Origin: Trichinella spiralis | Lineage: Eukaryota; Nematoda; Enoplea; Trichinellida; Trichinellidae | Assembly (NCBI GenBank): GCA_000181795.3 | Contig: CM012954.1 | Coordinates: forward strand, 1,669,804-1,733,803 | Reading direction: 5' to 3' | DNA length: 64,000 bases | Part shown: positions 49,390-62,041 of the stretch, one piece after another | Numbering within the stretch: the stretch's first letter is position 1 | How the letters are laid out: every line of letters starts with the position of its first letter | Notes under the pieces: generated by a model | Databases searched by the model: none | What the model was told of the DNA's origin: nothing | What the model saw: the letters and a program-made list of their open reading frames with translations, nothing else | Translations under genes and position numbers: made by a program

Positions 49390-49891
49390 CAATCGTCATC
49401 CATTGGCCATTGTCATCTTCAACAACCAACCTTTGATATTCTACAAAAGCGGTTCGATCTTTTTATTATTATTATTTTGCACATATTCTTTCTCTGACAA
49501 ACATAGCATGTTGGTGTTGTTTTTTACTTTAATTTGCACTACTGATGTAGGAAGCGTGTTGTCAATATTTTTTTCTCAGATCAACTGTTTTAGTTTGTTA
49601 AGTGGGTTTAGTGAAATTTGAACAAGCGTTCAATGTATTTTTCCATATGAAATCATGCGGCATAATTTCCAAGTAGATGCGGTTTAAAGTTGCACTTATC
49701 GGCAGATGTTGTTGTGAAATTTTATTATAAATTGTATAAATAGAAAAGTGAAAAGCAGAACAGTCGTGTGTGAGTTTGGAGAGTTTTATGTGATGTGAAA
49801 GAAAAAGATGTTATGTGGTTGCAAAAATTTTACTCTGCGTCAACTAGAAGTTTGTTCATTGTATTTTGTTGCAGAGCTTTGAGTTTGAAAG
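49390..49891. other. Convergent 3' flanks of sphingomyelinase and TTR-like genes
   Basis: About 500 bp lie between the two stop codons. No exon lies here. The minus strand has an AATAAA for the TTR-like gene (rc at 49721-49726). I saw no canonical AATAAA for the sphingomyelinase on the plus strand; TATAAA-type variants occur near 49736-49740. Confidence 0.6.
49721..49726 (-). terminator. Poly(A) signal AATAAA of TTR-like gene
   Basis: A canonical AATAAA on the minus strand about 166 nt past the TTR-like stop codon. Confidence 0.5.
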
Positions 49892-50450
49892 TTAAACAGG
49901 CATGCACTTTTTGTCTTCTTCAATTTTCAGCTCTAGATTCACTGTACCTATGTTGAACACTTTTGCTGGTCCATTGGCGTCGGTAATGTACTTGGAGGGT
50001 ACTTTGATTTTCCACCTCCTCTTGCATACCTTGAATAGAAGAACATTTATTTGTGTTGAAAGCTTTTTGCATTAGAAAGTACGAATGTAAATTAAGTCTA
50101 TTACGTGATGGCTATTGCAGCGATGGTATATTTTGAAGTAGGGTTCAATAGTTCCTATTTCATCGTCTGTTCCATCCAGGTGGAACTCACCGTTGGTGTT
50201 GGTCTCATTTTTAGCCATGGTGTCATCGAAGGTGAGGTCTGTAAAAGGGAGAAGAAGGGCAGTTGCACAATTGTACAAATATGAAAGAATTACCTTTTTC
50301 AATTAGCTTAACAGCTACCTTGGAAGCTGGTTGATCGCCACACATTAGTTTGCCTTGAATACGAACTCGCTGCTTCTTTGCCAACGTCAGGGAGACTATG
50401 ACAATAAATGCGAAGAGTAGAAGTTTGTGAAATTGTTTCAAATTCATCAT
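49892..50450 (-). CDS. Transthyretin-like (TTR) family secreted protein
   Basis: The CDS is complement(join(49892-50029, 50105-50238, 50294-50450)), 142 aa, typical of the nematode TTR family (PF01060 type). A signal peptide (about 1-24, LLLFAFIVIVSLTLA) is followed by a small beta-sandwich. Family features are VRIQGKLMCGDQPASKVAVKLIE, best seen in its core GKLMCGDQPA, then a Thr/Asn-Gly strand (TNTNGEFHLDGT), IEPYFKIYHRC, a basic KRRWKIKVP and YITD followed by VFNIGTVNLEL. Cysteines lie at the expected places (CGD, HRC, VC, KC). The second acceptor (TTCAAG) is weak, but it alone gives the KRRWKIKVP continuation. These proteins are secreted; one, TTR-52, bridges apoptotic cells to phagocytes, but most have no known function, so no specific role is claimed here. 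ATG-ATG at 50450-50445: the first was chosen. Confidence 0.9.
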
Positions 50451-52085
50451 TTTCCAATATTTCGAACAGAAATTTCAATACACTAACTCGCTGTTGCACA
50501 ATTTAGCAAATGGGGAAATTTGTGCTGTTGGAAAAATTTATGCTCGTTCCGTATTTCACAAGCTGGAATTTTAACGTTTTCGTTTCTGATGCAAGTTTAT
50601 TTATATCAAGCGTTCCAGTTTCTTGTGAAATTGTTTTACCGGCTATATATACTTGTTTTCTAGCCTAATTTCTGGCCAATCTGCGTGAATCATTTGCAGG
50701 AACGCTTTGCTTGTTTTTTTTTTATTTGCATTTTTTCAAACTTTTTTGTTGACATATCTACTGATCATACCGTGCGTGTAATATTTATTTTTTTCCTGAA
50801 TACTGGAAAAGCATATGATAATCGACACAATGAAATCAGCTGACACCCACTTGACTGAGCACATAATTGAGAGTTTTTGGGTTTTGGTTTTATGTTTTGT
50901 GTATTTTATTTCTTCATTCATATGATTGATTCTTCGATCATCATTATTTGCAGTATTGTTAAGTATTTGATGTGTATCATCATCATCATCATCAGTACAT
51001 GTTGCAATATATTTAAATTTATTTTTGTTTTATTAGTTGTATGCAAATTTTCAATTAGCAAAAATTAATTTCTCTATATTAGAGAATTATTTTTTAAACA
51101 TGTATTATTAATATTTTCATCGCAGAGTGAGAGATGAATAATGTTCTTAATTGTGCTTTGAGTCTTTGCAAATCAACAACAACAACAACAACAGTAGCAG
51201 TTGTTTGAAAAGTGCATCCTCCTTGTAAGGCAATAAGTTCAATAACTTTACTTTCAAGGGAATATAATTTTCATCTTGTCAATTTTACTAGTGCTAATAG
51301 TTGTATAAAGCTGTCAGTGAAAATTAATAATGTCGTCTTTTCAAGGCTGTTTTGACAAGCAACCTTGTCTTGCGCATCACATCTGACGACAGAAATTGGC
51401 ACGTGTATTTTCATCATAGCTTTTACTTTTTTCATCAACTGGCAGTAGGCACAAAATATTTATTTGTATGCATAATTTATTTGAGATTTGAAAAATAGAT
51501 TTCCTTTTTTTTTTCAATGAAAACTCATCCATTCAAATATTGTGGTTATTAATTAATCGATGTTATCATTATTGTCATATGAGGAGGGTTATGATGTATT
51601 ATTGTTCTTATTTGTTTTCAATGAATTTCAATCAATAAATAAACAAATATAATTTAATGATTTGCCAAATGGAGGAACAATATGACGTTTCTATTGGAGC
51701 TGATCTGAATCAGTGTATATTTTTGAATGTGTAACGTACAGATTATTTTATTCAACGGTACGTTATTCTTCTTCTTCTTATTTTTTTTTTATTTTGTCAA
51801 GCTCTGCTCGTGAAACGAACATTTTTGATCAGTTTGTTCAAAACTTTCAAAAATGGCCATTCGGTCGTCATTTTGGTTAGTGACCAGAACACGCACGACC
51901 GATTACGAGTTAGCTGAGGTGAAGCGTGTCAGCAGGCTTGTTTTCGTTAGTCCACAAGGGATGGGATGTTGATGGGGTTTTTCGCTGACCGCTTTGTTAT
52001 CCACCATGAGCACATGCATGGAAATTTAAGTTCCAAATGGAAGTTAGCCGTGGGAAAAAGAATTTTTTTTTTACAACGAACACGT
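50451..52085. other. Intergenic: TTR-like promoter, globin 3' flank
   Basis: No gene was seen. The left end should carry the TTR-like promoter. A minus-strand AATAAA (rc at 51747-51752) lies about 335 nt past the globin stop and could end that transcript. (ATC)n near 50978-50993 and (AAC)n near 51178-51195 are small repeats. Confidence 0.5.
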
Positions 52086-55000
52086 TTATTCGTTGAATCC
52101 TTTGGTTACATTGGTGACAACGAAGGAGAAGAATTTTTTGAACAAATCTTCGCATTTTTCGTTGAACCGGTCAAGTAATATTTGTTGCACCATGTAGAGA
52201 AGGGCACTTTCGAGTTTCTGAAATTAGCATGATGAATATAATAAATATGTTGAACAACCAGTGCAGCAGAGGAAGTTATCTATCTATCTATATATATATA
52301 TATATCAAAGTTTGACCAGCTTACTGAAAAATTTGAAGCGTCCATATTTGGTACTGCTTTGTGTTTTCGACCAACTTCCATGAGTTCGTCGATCGCCGTC
52401 GACACGTCACCAGGGCTAGATTCAATAGCGGAAATTGCCTCGTCGAACACGTCCAAATATTGGTTGGCCATGTTTTCAAATTCGTTGCTATTGAACGCCG
52501 CTTCTTCGGTCAGCTCCACTTTGCTGAGCTTTTTGTAAAGTGGATGAAATTCCGCATTTTCAGTCAGAAACCTAAAGAAAAAATATTATGATTTTCTGTT
52601 TTGCTTATTATTATTATTATTGAAATTTTATATTTGGACAAGAAACAGATTGAGAATTGGAATTTGTGAAATGCAGCAATATTTGTTATCATCACGTGAA
52701 TGCATTTTGTTCATTGTAAATTAGCATAAATGAGTAGTGTTCATTATTTCTCGGTGATGTTGTTTACGACATTAGGGTCGGCTTGGTTTGTTTTGGAATG
52801 CGCAGCACATCTCTGGCTGACATGTCAATTAGCTGTTTCAGTTGATTCACTAAGGCAACCGTTGACAACAAAAATCCCAGCGTCCGTAGTAGTTAAATTA
52901 CGTGCACGTGTAGATGTGTCTTGGAAGTGTTCATTTCATCGTTTCTTCTCATTTTTTTATATTAAAAAATATTTCCACTTTGTTCACGCAAGTTTAAAGT
53001 ATTGATTAGATTATGATTTATTTATTTCAACGGTCTGGTTTTAAATTGTCAAGCATGGTGATCGACAGAGGTTATCGAAGATGGATAGCAGTGTTTCAGT
53101 GGTCGGGATAATGTTTCAATTAAAAAAAATTTTTTGTTAATTTTCAGTTCAACGTTGCAATTGTACAGTTCGAACAATTGAATGTTGACTTGGTGCGGGA
53201 TAGTGACAAAGCAAACCGATAGAGAGGGTGCTCTTTGGAGGGGAATAATCGACAGTGATGTTGCCATTTATTTTGAAGACCGTGGTTACGGGTCGACGGG
53301 GTGCCGATACACTTTATGGAGCGTTGTTGATTTGTGCTTGCTTGAACAATTTACAGCCGAATGAATATTACCAAAACTTTACTGATGTAAACATGAAAAT
53401 TTTAAAACGTGCGATTGAAAATCAATATATTTCAAGTTCATTGGTTGTTTTGGAAGAAATCCGCACTGCACTGTTTTCATATTAATTATTGGCAGGAAGA
53501 AAAAAGAAGAAACATTGTTATAGCATTTGTGCATTGAAATATTTTTTTCAATATCAACAAACACAGCACAACGAAGCATTAATAATTATATTTGTATGAT
53601 TGAAATTTATCGTCTGCAGTAGTGATTGGAGAATTTGATTCTCTCTTTTTCTTTCTTTGTTGTTCTACTGGTAATGCTTTTATACGTCGAAGAAGAAGAA
53701 GAAAAAAAAGAACACTCGATTCTGTAGCTATTTAATGAACAGTGAAAATTATTGAAAATTGAAAGCAAGATTGAAAGATTCATGAAATGCGTTACCAGTG
53801 TGCATATTTTGCAGCTTCAATTCACTGAGCTTATTATTATTAGACGTTGCAAGAGAGACGTACGTGATTGCCTGAGAGAAGGATGAAAAACCTATTCATC
53901 GAATTAGGATCGATTTTCATGCAAAGGGAAAGAACATGTTTATTTGCAACTAATTCTTCAGTATATTTAATATTTTTCATTTAATTTAAATGCAAATCTG
54001 TCTAAAATTAATGCTCATACACGTTTGGAATATTAATATTTTCCCGAAACAATCGAATGTATGTATAGATAATCTGGGCAAGTTTCATTGAATGCTTCAA
54101 AATTGAATATTCAAATATTGCACATCAGTGGAAAAGATTTCCATTATGCATACAAGTTTGTGATTAATCAAAAATTGCATTCTCTGATGCAAAAGCAGTA
54201 AGCAGAAGCCTGTTGAAGTCACGCACTTGATTAGATGATAAAGAAATAAATTCGTGTTATTTACGTCACACGACAGCTTCATATTGATACTTTGCGCATG
54301 TGCGAATACATTAAATTATAATTTACTTAGAATTTACGCGGATAATTTTATTTCTGTTTTGCACCGATCGACGTACAGAAGTTTCCGCGTGATGAGCTCT
54401 AGTGGTACATCCTGTTGTAAATTACATTTAAATACTCCCTCGTCATTTGCTTGATTTTGTCGAATGATGATAAATAATTATTCAAAATTGACATTAATGA
54501 GCGTTTGTCATAAATCAACCCGTGTTCGTTTTTCATATTTAAAATTTTTAAAGTTGTTTTACTTTTTCATTTTCTGAGAGTTTTCTTAGTAATTTAAAAA
54601 ATTTTTTAAATTAACAATAAACATCTGATAAATAATAATAAAAGTCTTCACCAACTGAAAATGAACTTTATGTTTTCATTTCTCTTTTCTGCCAAGCTGA
54701 TTTCAAAAGACAGTGTCTGTTCTCTAGCATGTAATGAATGATAGCTTAATTTTCTACAGGTGGGCGCTGAATGGTAAAATTAAACGGAACCGATGGAAAA
54801 ATTGTTGCATGATTTTCATTTATAGAAATATTAGAAGAAAAAAAAATACGAGAGGATATGATAATGATTCATGAGGTAATGTGATTGTTCAAACACGCTT
54901 GCAGGAGCAACAATTTTACGTTGTTATTAGTTGTAATGAAATTAGATTGAATTAAATGGATAAAATTGAAAACTTAGCTGAAAAATACAATTTGAAATTC

Positions 55001-55629
55001 TGGGGTTGATTTTGCTTGAGGTGATCGATGAAAATACCAGTGTGGGAAATGGCACAAAGCTGCCGTGTTGCAGCGTCAATTTTGATCGATGAAATATTTA
55101 CCTTAAACAGTGGGGGTGTATTGATTGGTGTCCACTGCCAAGGACCCATCTGAGTTGTCGAGCTTCGAAATGATGAGCTGCTTGATCTTATTATAATTTT
55201 ACCAAACAAAACCCTTGCAGACCGTTCAATTGGTAGCATGGTCTGATGTCAGTCAGTCAGTCAGAGCAGGTTCGAATTACATGCAGTGCAGAAAATACGA
55301 TCGCGCTTTGTTGCAACATGACATTTAAGTTACTTTTCTTGATTTGTATACATTCGTGAAAATCAAGAAAGGAGGATATGCATGCGGGAGGTAGCTTACC
55401 TGAGCAAAAGTATCTTCGCGCATTGATCTTTGTTTCGTTGAATGGTTTTCCAAAAATTTTTCAAACTATACCATTCACGATAGTTGGCAAATGGGAGTCG
55501 TTTATCTAGCTGAGGAATGGCTTGTTGCGTGTTAGCAGTACTGGGTTGGTTATTCAACGACTGGCTTGCAGATTTGACTTGACACGCGTTGGCCTTGTTA
55601 CCTCTTTGTACAGAACTGCCACTGCCCAT
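52086..55629 (-). CDS. Globin, proximal first-exon isoform (B)
   Basis: The CDS is complement(join(52086-52217, 52325-52571, 55400-55629)), 202 aa. It uses a different first exon, starting MGSGSSVQ (a myristoylation signal without the Cys3 of isoform A). A Gln/Asn/Ser-rich leader follows, then IPQLDKRLPFANYREWYSLK and NFWKTIQRNKD, clearly related to the distal exon. It ends in the same phase (AG|GTAAGC) and joins the same exon 2 to give LLLRFLTENAEF. Proximal His is residue 147. By alignment, the usual distal His E7 position is Met111 and the CD1 position is Tyr89. The two first exons look like a duplication with separate promoters. Confidence 0.85.
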
Positions 55630-56259
55630 GACTGGGCAAGAGGCAGGGCGAGGGACCGAGCTTTGCTAGCGGTCGAAAAGCTTTTCACTTGGACAATGCA
55701 AATAACGCATCCAGGTGCAGAAGAAGTAAAACGATCATCGGCTGAGCTTGTTTACGTACAGCACCAATCAACTTTGATGAATAAATGCTCTTGGATCTGT
55801 CAGCAGCCATTGCGCATTCAGTATATATAGCAGTGAAAGGAAAACATCAAAATCATTCTAATTCTCATTGTTGTTGTTGTTGTTGTTGTTCTTCTTCTTC
55901 TTCTTCTTTTTCTTCTTCTTCTTCTTCTTACTATTAATATTATCAGATAAACAGAATAAATACAACAAAGCAGAGCAGAGATGATAGGATGATTATGATT
56001 TTCAAAAAACACCGCGTTGATGTAATAATATGAATAATGTATCCGACGTCAGTTGAAGCGGATTGCTCATCATGTCCAGTTGACGAGTCCGTTGAAGCGT
56101 CGCAGCCGGAAGGATAGCACGTATTGGCGATTGTGTTCCGACTACTAGCTGCTGTCCGAGCTTGGACATGTTTCGCGCCTGTGTGTACAGCTTGGCTTTA
56201 CCTGCGACACAGAAATACACACGCGCACACGCATACACACTATACACATATATACACAC

Positions 56260-56298
<39 letters not shown>

Positions 56299-59200
56299 TG
56301 GACACGGGCACGGAGGGGCGAGACGTAAAGCTAGCAACAGAACGCCGCCGTGGCTGTATCGATCGAAACTGCATCGAAAAGCATTGAACTTCTCTGACGA
56401 CAATTAACAATCAGATTGATAATAGCCGCTTGTCAAACTCGACAACTAATCTGCTCTGCCCTTTCCCATTAAAATTGCCATTCCGCTTTCTAAAGCTGCA
56501 TCTCACAAAGCGGATGCAAACTTTGAAAAGGTAGAAATTACCTGATATACACAATATTTTATTATTATTTTTTCTTTCCTTCTCTGCCTATCTCTTTTTC
56601 AACCTCTCTGTCTCTCTCTCTCTTTTTTCGTATGTTTGTATTTGTGTATTTTTGTTGGAATATTTTAATAATGAAATGATAATAATGCAATATTATTATC
56701 ATTTGCTTCTTCAATGGTATTTTAAGATGGGAATATTTTGTCATATAAGATGTCGAATGTAAATTTATGATCAAGACGTTGTTGTTGTTGTTCTGTTTGC
56801 ATCTATACAGAATATTTATTGTTCGCTGTCGTTCATCGGCACAAAGCCGTCCATTTTCGCTTTGTCTTTATTCTTCTCAGTGTAACGGATCAACACTAAA
56901 CGCTGCTTGGTAACTGTCAACAGCCGAATGGTGCAAACGTTATTCACTTGTTTTTGACTTTACATCTGTTGCAAGCTGTTGTAATAATTATTAGTGCTTT
57001 TCCTTTGCACTGGCATTCTTGTATTCAACGTTGTGTGTGGATTCAAACGCGATCGTGTTTCGAAAATGTTTCCCACTGCATACGGAGGGGAACATAGCAT
57101 ATGCAACAGATTTTTCTTTAAAATATGTTTATGCAATCTAATTGCGCATTTTTATTCATCAATTTTGCTATGTAAAAAAGTTGCATTGAAAATTCAGCAG
57201 AGCATGCAAAAAAAGTACAACAACATTGGGAAGGGCAAAGGAAGAAAATGAAAATGTACAAAAAAACAACATCAGTAGCAATAATTGATTCCTTTTTTGA
57301 AACAAGCATATTAGTCACTAACAGCTTCTGTGGATATAATAAATACGAAAAAATTAAATTTACATCTTCTTCTTTGAAAAATAAAATGCGTTTATTTAAT
57401 TCTTAAAAAATGCTAACTGTGGATAAATTTCAGTCAACTGGCATTATTTGTGTGACTAATTTTTATCGATTGTTTCTCATTGCAACCAGATGCAGCGATA
57501 GTGCAATATTTTCGGCTGTGCGATAATATTTGCTGTGTTATTTTGCATTGCAAATTAGAATATTTTCAACTGAAATTATACATACACTTTGTACACGTTG
57601 ATTATTCGGATAATGGATAAATGGCAGGCAAACATGTATGCACATTTATTATTATTATTATTATTATTATTATGCAGTTTCAAATTTTATTCTGATAATT
57701 AGCAAATTTAGTTGTACGAGGAAATTGACTTATTGCAACAGTATTGTTTTCTTTTATAAATAAAATAAATACGATTATCTTTTTTTACATTTTTATAGAT
57801 TGATAATTGTACATGGTAATTTTGTACTTCTGTAAATTTGTGCTTCAAACTTGTAAAAAACAAAATCATGCATCAATGCAACTGTTTTGCCTTTCTTGAC
57901 AGTTTAATTTGAGCAGACATGTATTTCTAATTGCACATCATCGGTGTTGTTGTTGTTGTTGTTGCTTTTGCTGCTGCTAATGCCAATGGTTTTTTTACTT
58001 GCTCTTGACAAGGAAGTTAATAAGTTGCATATGTACAAGCTTAGCTGTACAATGACATTTTCATGTTTTGATTTTTTAATTGAAATGAAAAGGACATTTT
58101 AATTTAAAATTTACTTATTATTATTGTTATTCTGTTGTTGCATATTTAAAATTTTTGCAGAGTTGGTTGTTGTAAAGTTTGTTGTGTGCAGATGTATGTG
58201 TGGAAAATTTTCTCTACAAATATAGGTTGATGTAGAAAAGCCGCTGATGTAAAACTGAGAAAATTTGTCTCTACCCGTCTATAGAGCAACGATAACCGTT
58301 CAACTTATATATATCTGAATAAAGCATTTAATGTAAAAATTCTCACCTCAAGTAGGATCGCTTTTTTGAATTTCATTCATTCGTCACTGTCAATATTTAA
58401 CTTTATTTGACCTTTGCACGATATTGAAGGCTTTTTTTCGAATGCAAGCACCAACAGTGCAAAACATCGTGCAGTAAATTCATTGTTTAAATTGCAAATA
58501 ATTTTTTGTTGAAGTGAAGAGAATATACAGCACGCTCCCTTGTTGCATGCAGAGGAAATGAAGTAATCCACTGGCGCGTAATTAACTGCCATAGATGAAT
58601 ATTCGATTGAATTTATTTCCAGTTAATTAATATATTATATCGTTATACTATTTGAATGGATGAGCAATGCAAATCTGGATAGATTGAATACGAATAGTTT
58701 CATTAATCTCCATTTGTCTCCAAACAATAGCTCTGGTTATAATTGGTATTTAAAATTATTACGTTATAGATCGTTCATTCATTCAAGCAGACAAATACGG
58801 TGTACTCTGATTTAATGCAAATTTTTTGTCATTTTTAAAATTTGCATAATCTGTCTCATGAAATCAATCAATTAATCAGATCAATTAGTCAAGGAAAGTT
58901 GATTGTGAATTGGAATTAATTAAAAAGAAATGCAACCGTTTAATTCTGTGTGTGAAATGTGAAAGTAGTGGTGGTATTGGTTTTACAACCTTACGTACGC
59001 AAAATAATCTGTTATAAACATAGACACGTTTTGGAAGAACCAAACCAATGCACAAACGCATTTCTTTGATTAGCTGAAGTGAAATTATGAGTGATCGAAA
59101 TTTTAATTTGAAGAATTTGTTTTACCGTTGCTACTGTCTCCCTTTTTAAAATCTGCATGAATTATTGCAGTTCTTCGATATGTATCAGCGAAGGTGGGAA

Positions 59201-61865
59201 GGGTAAATTTTATGTATTTTAATTTTAGTTATGCTACGGGTGAACATTTTTACATGTAATTTATTTAGCATGTCGAATGTGTGTATGTCCAGTTGAATTG
59301 TTTAATGAAAATTTGCACATTTCTTCTCTATGTTCAAAAGATGATGATTTTTGCATAGTTGAAAATTTTTAACGCTGATTTCCAATCAAAATGATTAACT
59401 GAAACAGGCGGCGTATTATCTTGTTAAGTTGCTGTGTTCTATTGAAACTCTCTATATATTATACACGAGTCGATTAATCACACTCGCAAGCTTTGTGAAA
59501 AAGTTAATTTTTTAGTTATTATGCTTTTCATGATTGTCAGTTATTTTTTATTGTTGGCTGTTTTGATACTGATGAGTAATTAAATTTCCCGGTTTTATTT
59601 TCACGAAAAGTATGCTTTTCTTGGCTGTTGATTAGGCTTTTTGAACTTTCTCATTCAATAATTAAATGCCAAGTGGATTTTAATTACAGATCCATTGACA
59701 GACATTAAATTTTGAAAGTTCATTAGACAAAAAGAGGAGTGAAAGCTGAATATAGTTGAATGGGAAAGTTGATTCCATTATATATTCCATTACAACATTA
59801 TATTAAAACATCATTTTTATGAGGAATTGGAATATACAAAGCGTAGAGTTGTTCAAATGAACGAAATAATGCCATTATTGGTTGCAGATTAATATTGAAG
59901 TTGATTTTGCTTTTAATTTGTTATGAATCATTCATTGATGACTTGCTTCTATGAATAGTTGACTTGTTGGTTTATTAATATTATTACAGCTTATTATTTA
60001 TTGACGGCATAGTTGTCTTGCTTTTTAACTTTAATATTTTCCTCGATATAAGTATCCACTTTACACACACGCACACACAAAACTTATTGATGAAAAATAA
60101 ATTTGTTAATTTTATGATTAAAATGAATAATTCATAAGTTTTAAGCTTTTACTTTGACAAATTCCAATTTCAATAATTTGTCCACGGTAATTGAATAAAT
60201 TTCTGAAATTGAAATTTCTTGTCAAGCATTATTCGGATGACGAGTGAATGTTTGTAGTTCAAAGAAACACTTCAGATTGCAAGAGGCTGGCGACTGTTAA
60301 AGTGTTTCTTAGCAAGCAGTTCATTTGTGCGTGATTGGAATTTTCTTGATCATCAGAAATTGTAGATAAATACGCATCTCCGGAGGGTTTATAATTCAAA
60401 TTCATTATTATCATGCCCATTGTTTACGCATTTTCTTAGTGAACTGCCATCTGTTTGCAAATTTCTGTTTCTGCTTCTGGTGAAATGTCATTTCTGATTT
60501 ATTATTTTCTGTCGGTCATAATGTGAAAATTCCGTTGCCTTTCATCATCTTCTTTCAAATTCAGTTCAAATAAGGTCAAATAATGGTTCTTTTCGATTTT
60601 CAATTACAAAGTCCAAAAATCATTGAGAATAAAATTAAAAGTTTACCGAGGATGGGTTTTTATGAATATTCAAAATAGATCCATCCATATATATTAGTCC
60701 AAACTGTTGATTTGTGCATATGTTTTGGTGTTTGTGTGCATTGGTGTGCGTGGGTGTGTGAACTAGTGGAGAAAATCACTACTCATCACTATAGCAGCAT
60801 CATTCATGAATTGTGGTAAATTCATGAATATTTACTTAGCTTCGACGGATAATTTTCTTGCTGTCTATTTGAAAAGCGAGAACGTCTAAGAGAAAAGTTG
60901 CTGCTCTCTTCTCGATTCTTGATTGAGGCATTCATGAAATTTGGGATTTGTGCAAGCGGATCGATGATGCGCATGCATGCCGACTTTCTAGTATGTTTGT
61001 TTGAATTGTCGACCGTTTCCTGCTTGTGAGTTGTTTTCTTCCTCGTAAGCAATGGTCGTGTGCTTTTGTTCATTCAAACAGAATAAATTTGAATTATTTT
61101 TCAAATGAAAAGTCAATTGATCGCCAAGCAAATTTTTCAGTTTACGACGACCGACAGCTCAGTCTCATGGGATAAAATTCACACTGATTCGGCTAATTGT
61201 TGGCAACGTTTTATATTAAAGCCAACGTGCTCAATCTCGCTCGTAACTTTTAACAAATTAACAACTGAATCTCGTTGTAGCTTAACACTGACACACAGGT
61301 GTGCGTACATTCGAATTCATTGATCATCACTACTGTCAAGCCGAGATTAAGGGATATTCGAGCGGCAACAAATTAAGAAATAATTCTTTTCATATTTGTT
61401 TTAAAACTTATTATAATCAGCAACTGGTGAGAAACAGCCAGTATATTTATAATGTTTTTTCATCGATTAACTAACTCTAGTGCCGAGATCAATTTGTGCA
61501 GTTTTTACTCGACTGGAAGCTTGATGCTCTTATATGTCAGCCTTGACAAGACCCCCACCACCCTGGATAAACTTGGAATTGATAAAAATGATCAAAACAA
61601 AGATGATCGATTGATGTGCAGAACAGCGTGGAATTTTTAACAAAAAAATTTTTAATTTTTAAAACACTTACCGAAAAAATAGACACTTTGATGCATCTTC
61701 TCTACGACGGACGGCTTTCCAGTAATTTTTCAACTGGAAAAAATCTCGATACTGTTGAAAAGGTAGCCTGGAGTCGAGTTTCGGCACTGTAGATTGGCCA
61801 TCAGTTGTCAACGTAGCTCGTGACTTTTGATCACTGGAGTCTGTTTTTGACGACAGACAGCCCAT
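52086..61865 (-). CDS. Globin, distal first-exon isoform (A)
   Basis: The CDS is complement(join(52086-52217, 52325-52571, 61672-61865)), 190 aa. The distal first exon encodes a leader starting MGCLSSK, a classic N-myristoylation plus palmitoylation sequence (Gly2, Cys3). It then has VPKLDSRLPFQQYRDFFQLK and NYWKAVRRRED, which begins globin helix A. It ends in phase 2 (CG|GTAAGT) and joins exon 2 (G TTT CTG) as Arg-Phe-Leu, restoring LFFRFLTENAEF. The shared exons give a globin fold with proximal His F8 in VGRKHKAVP, and helices G-H from KLESALLYMVQQILLDRF to the end. It is a heme protein expected at the inner face of a membrane; such nematode globins are thought to work in redox or gas signalling rather than bulk oxygen transport. 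The first intron would be 9.1 kb. Confidence 0.85.
52277..52306. repeat. (TATC)n(TA)n microsatellite in globin intron
   Basis: TATC units followed by TA units inside the short 107-nt last intron of the globin gene. Confidence 0.85.
52572..55399 (-). other. Globin intron 1 of isoform B (2.8 kb)
   Basis: This lies between the proximal first exon and the shared exon 2. An exon-like frame at 55103-55239 with a good donor (TTTAAG|GTAAAT) is present on the same strand, but its phase does not fit exon 2. Plus-strand frames at 52730-53005 and 53182-53485 have no family resemblance. Confidence 0.5.
55868..55930. repeat. (TTG)n(CTT)n compound microsatellite
   Basis: About eight TTG units run into about twelve CTT units with one interruption. 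It lies 240 bp upstream of the isoform B globin start. Confidence 0.9.
56214..56299. repeat. (CACATA)n / CA-rich repeat
   Basis: A roughly 85-bp CA-rich tract containing about six tandem CACATA hexamers. Confidence 0.9.
57646..57673. repeat. (TTA)n microsatellite
   Basis: About nine TTA units. Confidence 0.85.
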
Positions 61866-62008
61866 CTGAGGCGTATCTTAGCGAAAAATACAATGCTAAT
61901 GTATGATTTTAACGTATACATGCTTACAATTGTACTTTATTTTGTTTTTTGGTATTTCTTTTTTGTTTAGCTAACTGGTGCTTGTTTAGACGGTCAACAT
62001 TGCTTCAA

Positions 62009-62041
<33 letters not shown>

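Larger units (their letters stand above)
55630..61671 (-). other. Region between the two globin first exons
   Basis: This holds the isoform B promoter and most of the isoform A intron. TATATATA at about 55822-55829 lies some 195 nt upstream of the isoform B start and may be a TATA element. Microsatellites are frequent. A minus-strand frame at 60835-61073 ends in a donor-like GTAAAT, but its product has no globin leader signature. No independent gene was recognised. Confidence 0.5.

Noticed and set aside
55232-55275. tRNA-like words (TGGTAGCATGG and GGTTCGAAT)
   Set aside because: The T-stem arms do not pair and no acceptor stem can be drawn, so this is not a tRNA gene.
56214-56407. Open frames with Tyr-Thr/Tyr-Val or Thr-His repeats (56002-56403 minus, 56124-56407 plus)
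   Set aside because: They are products of the CACATA/CA microsatellite rather than genes.
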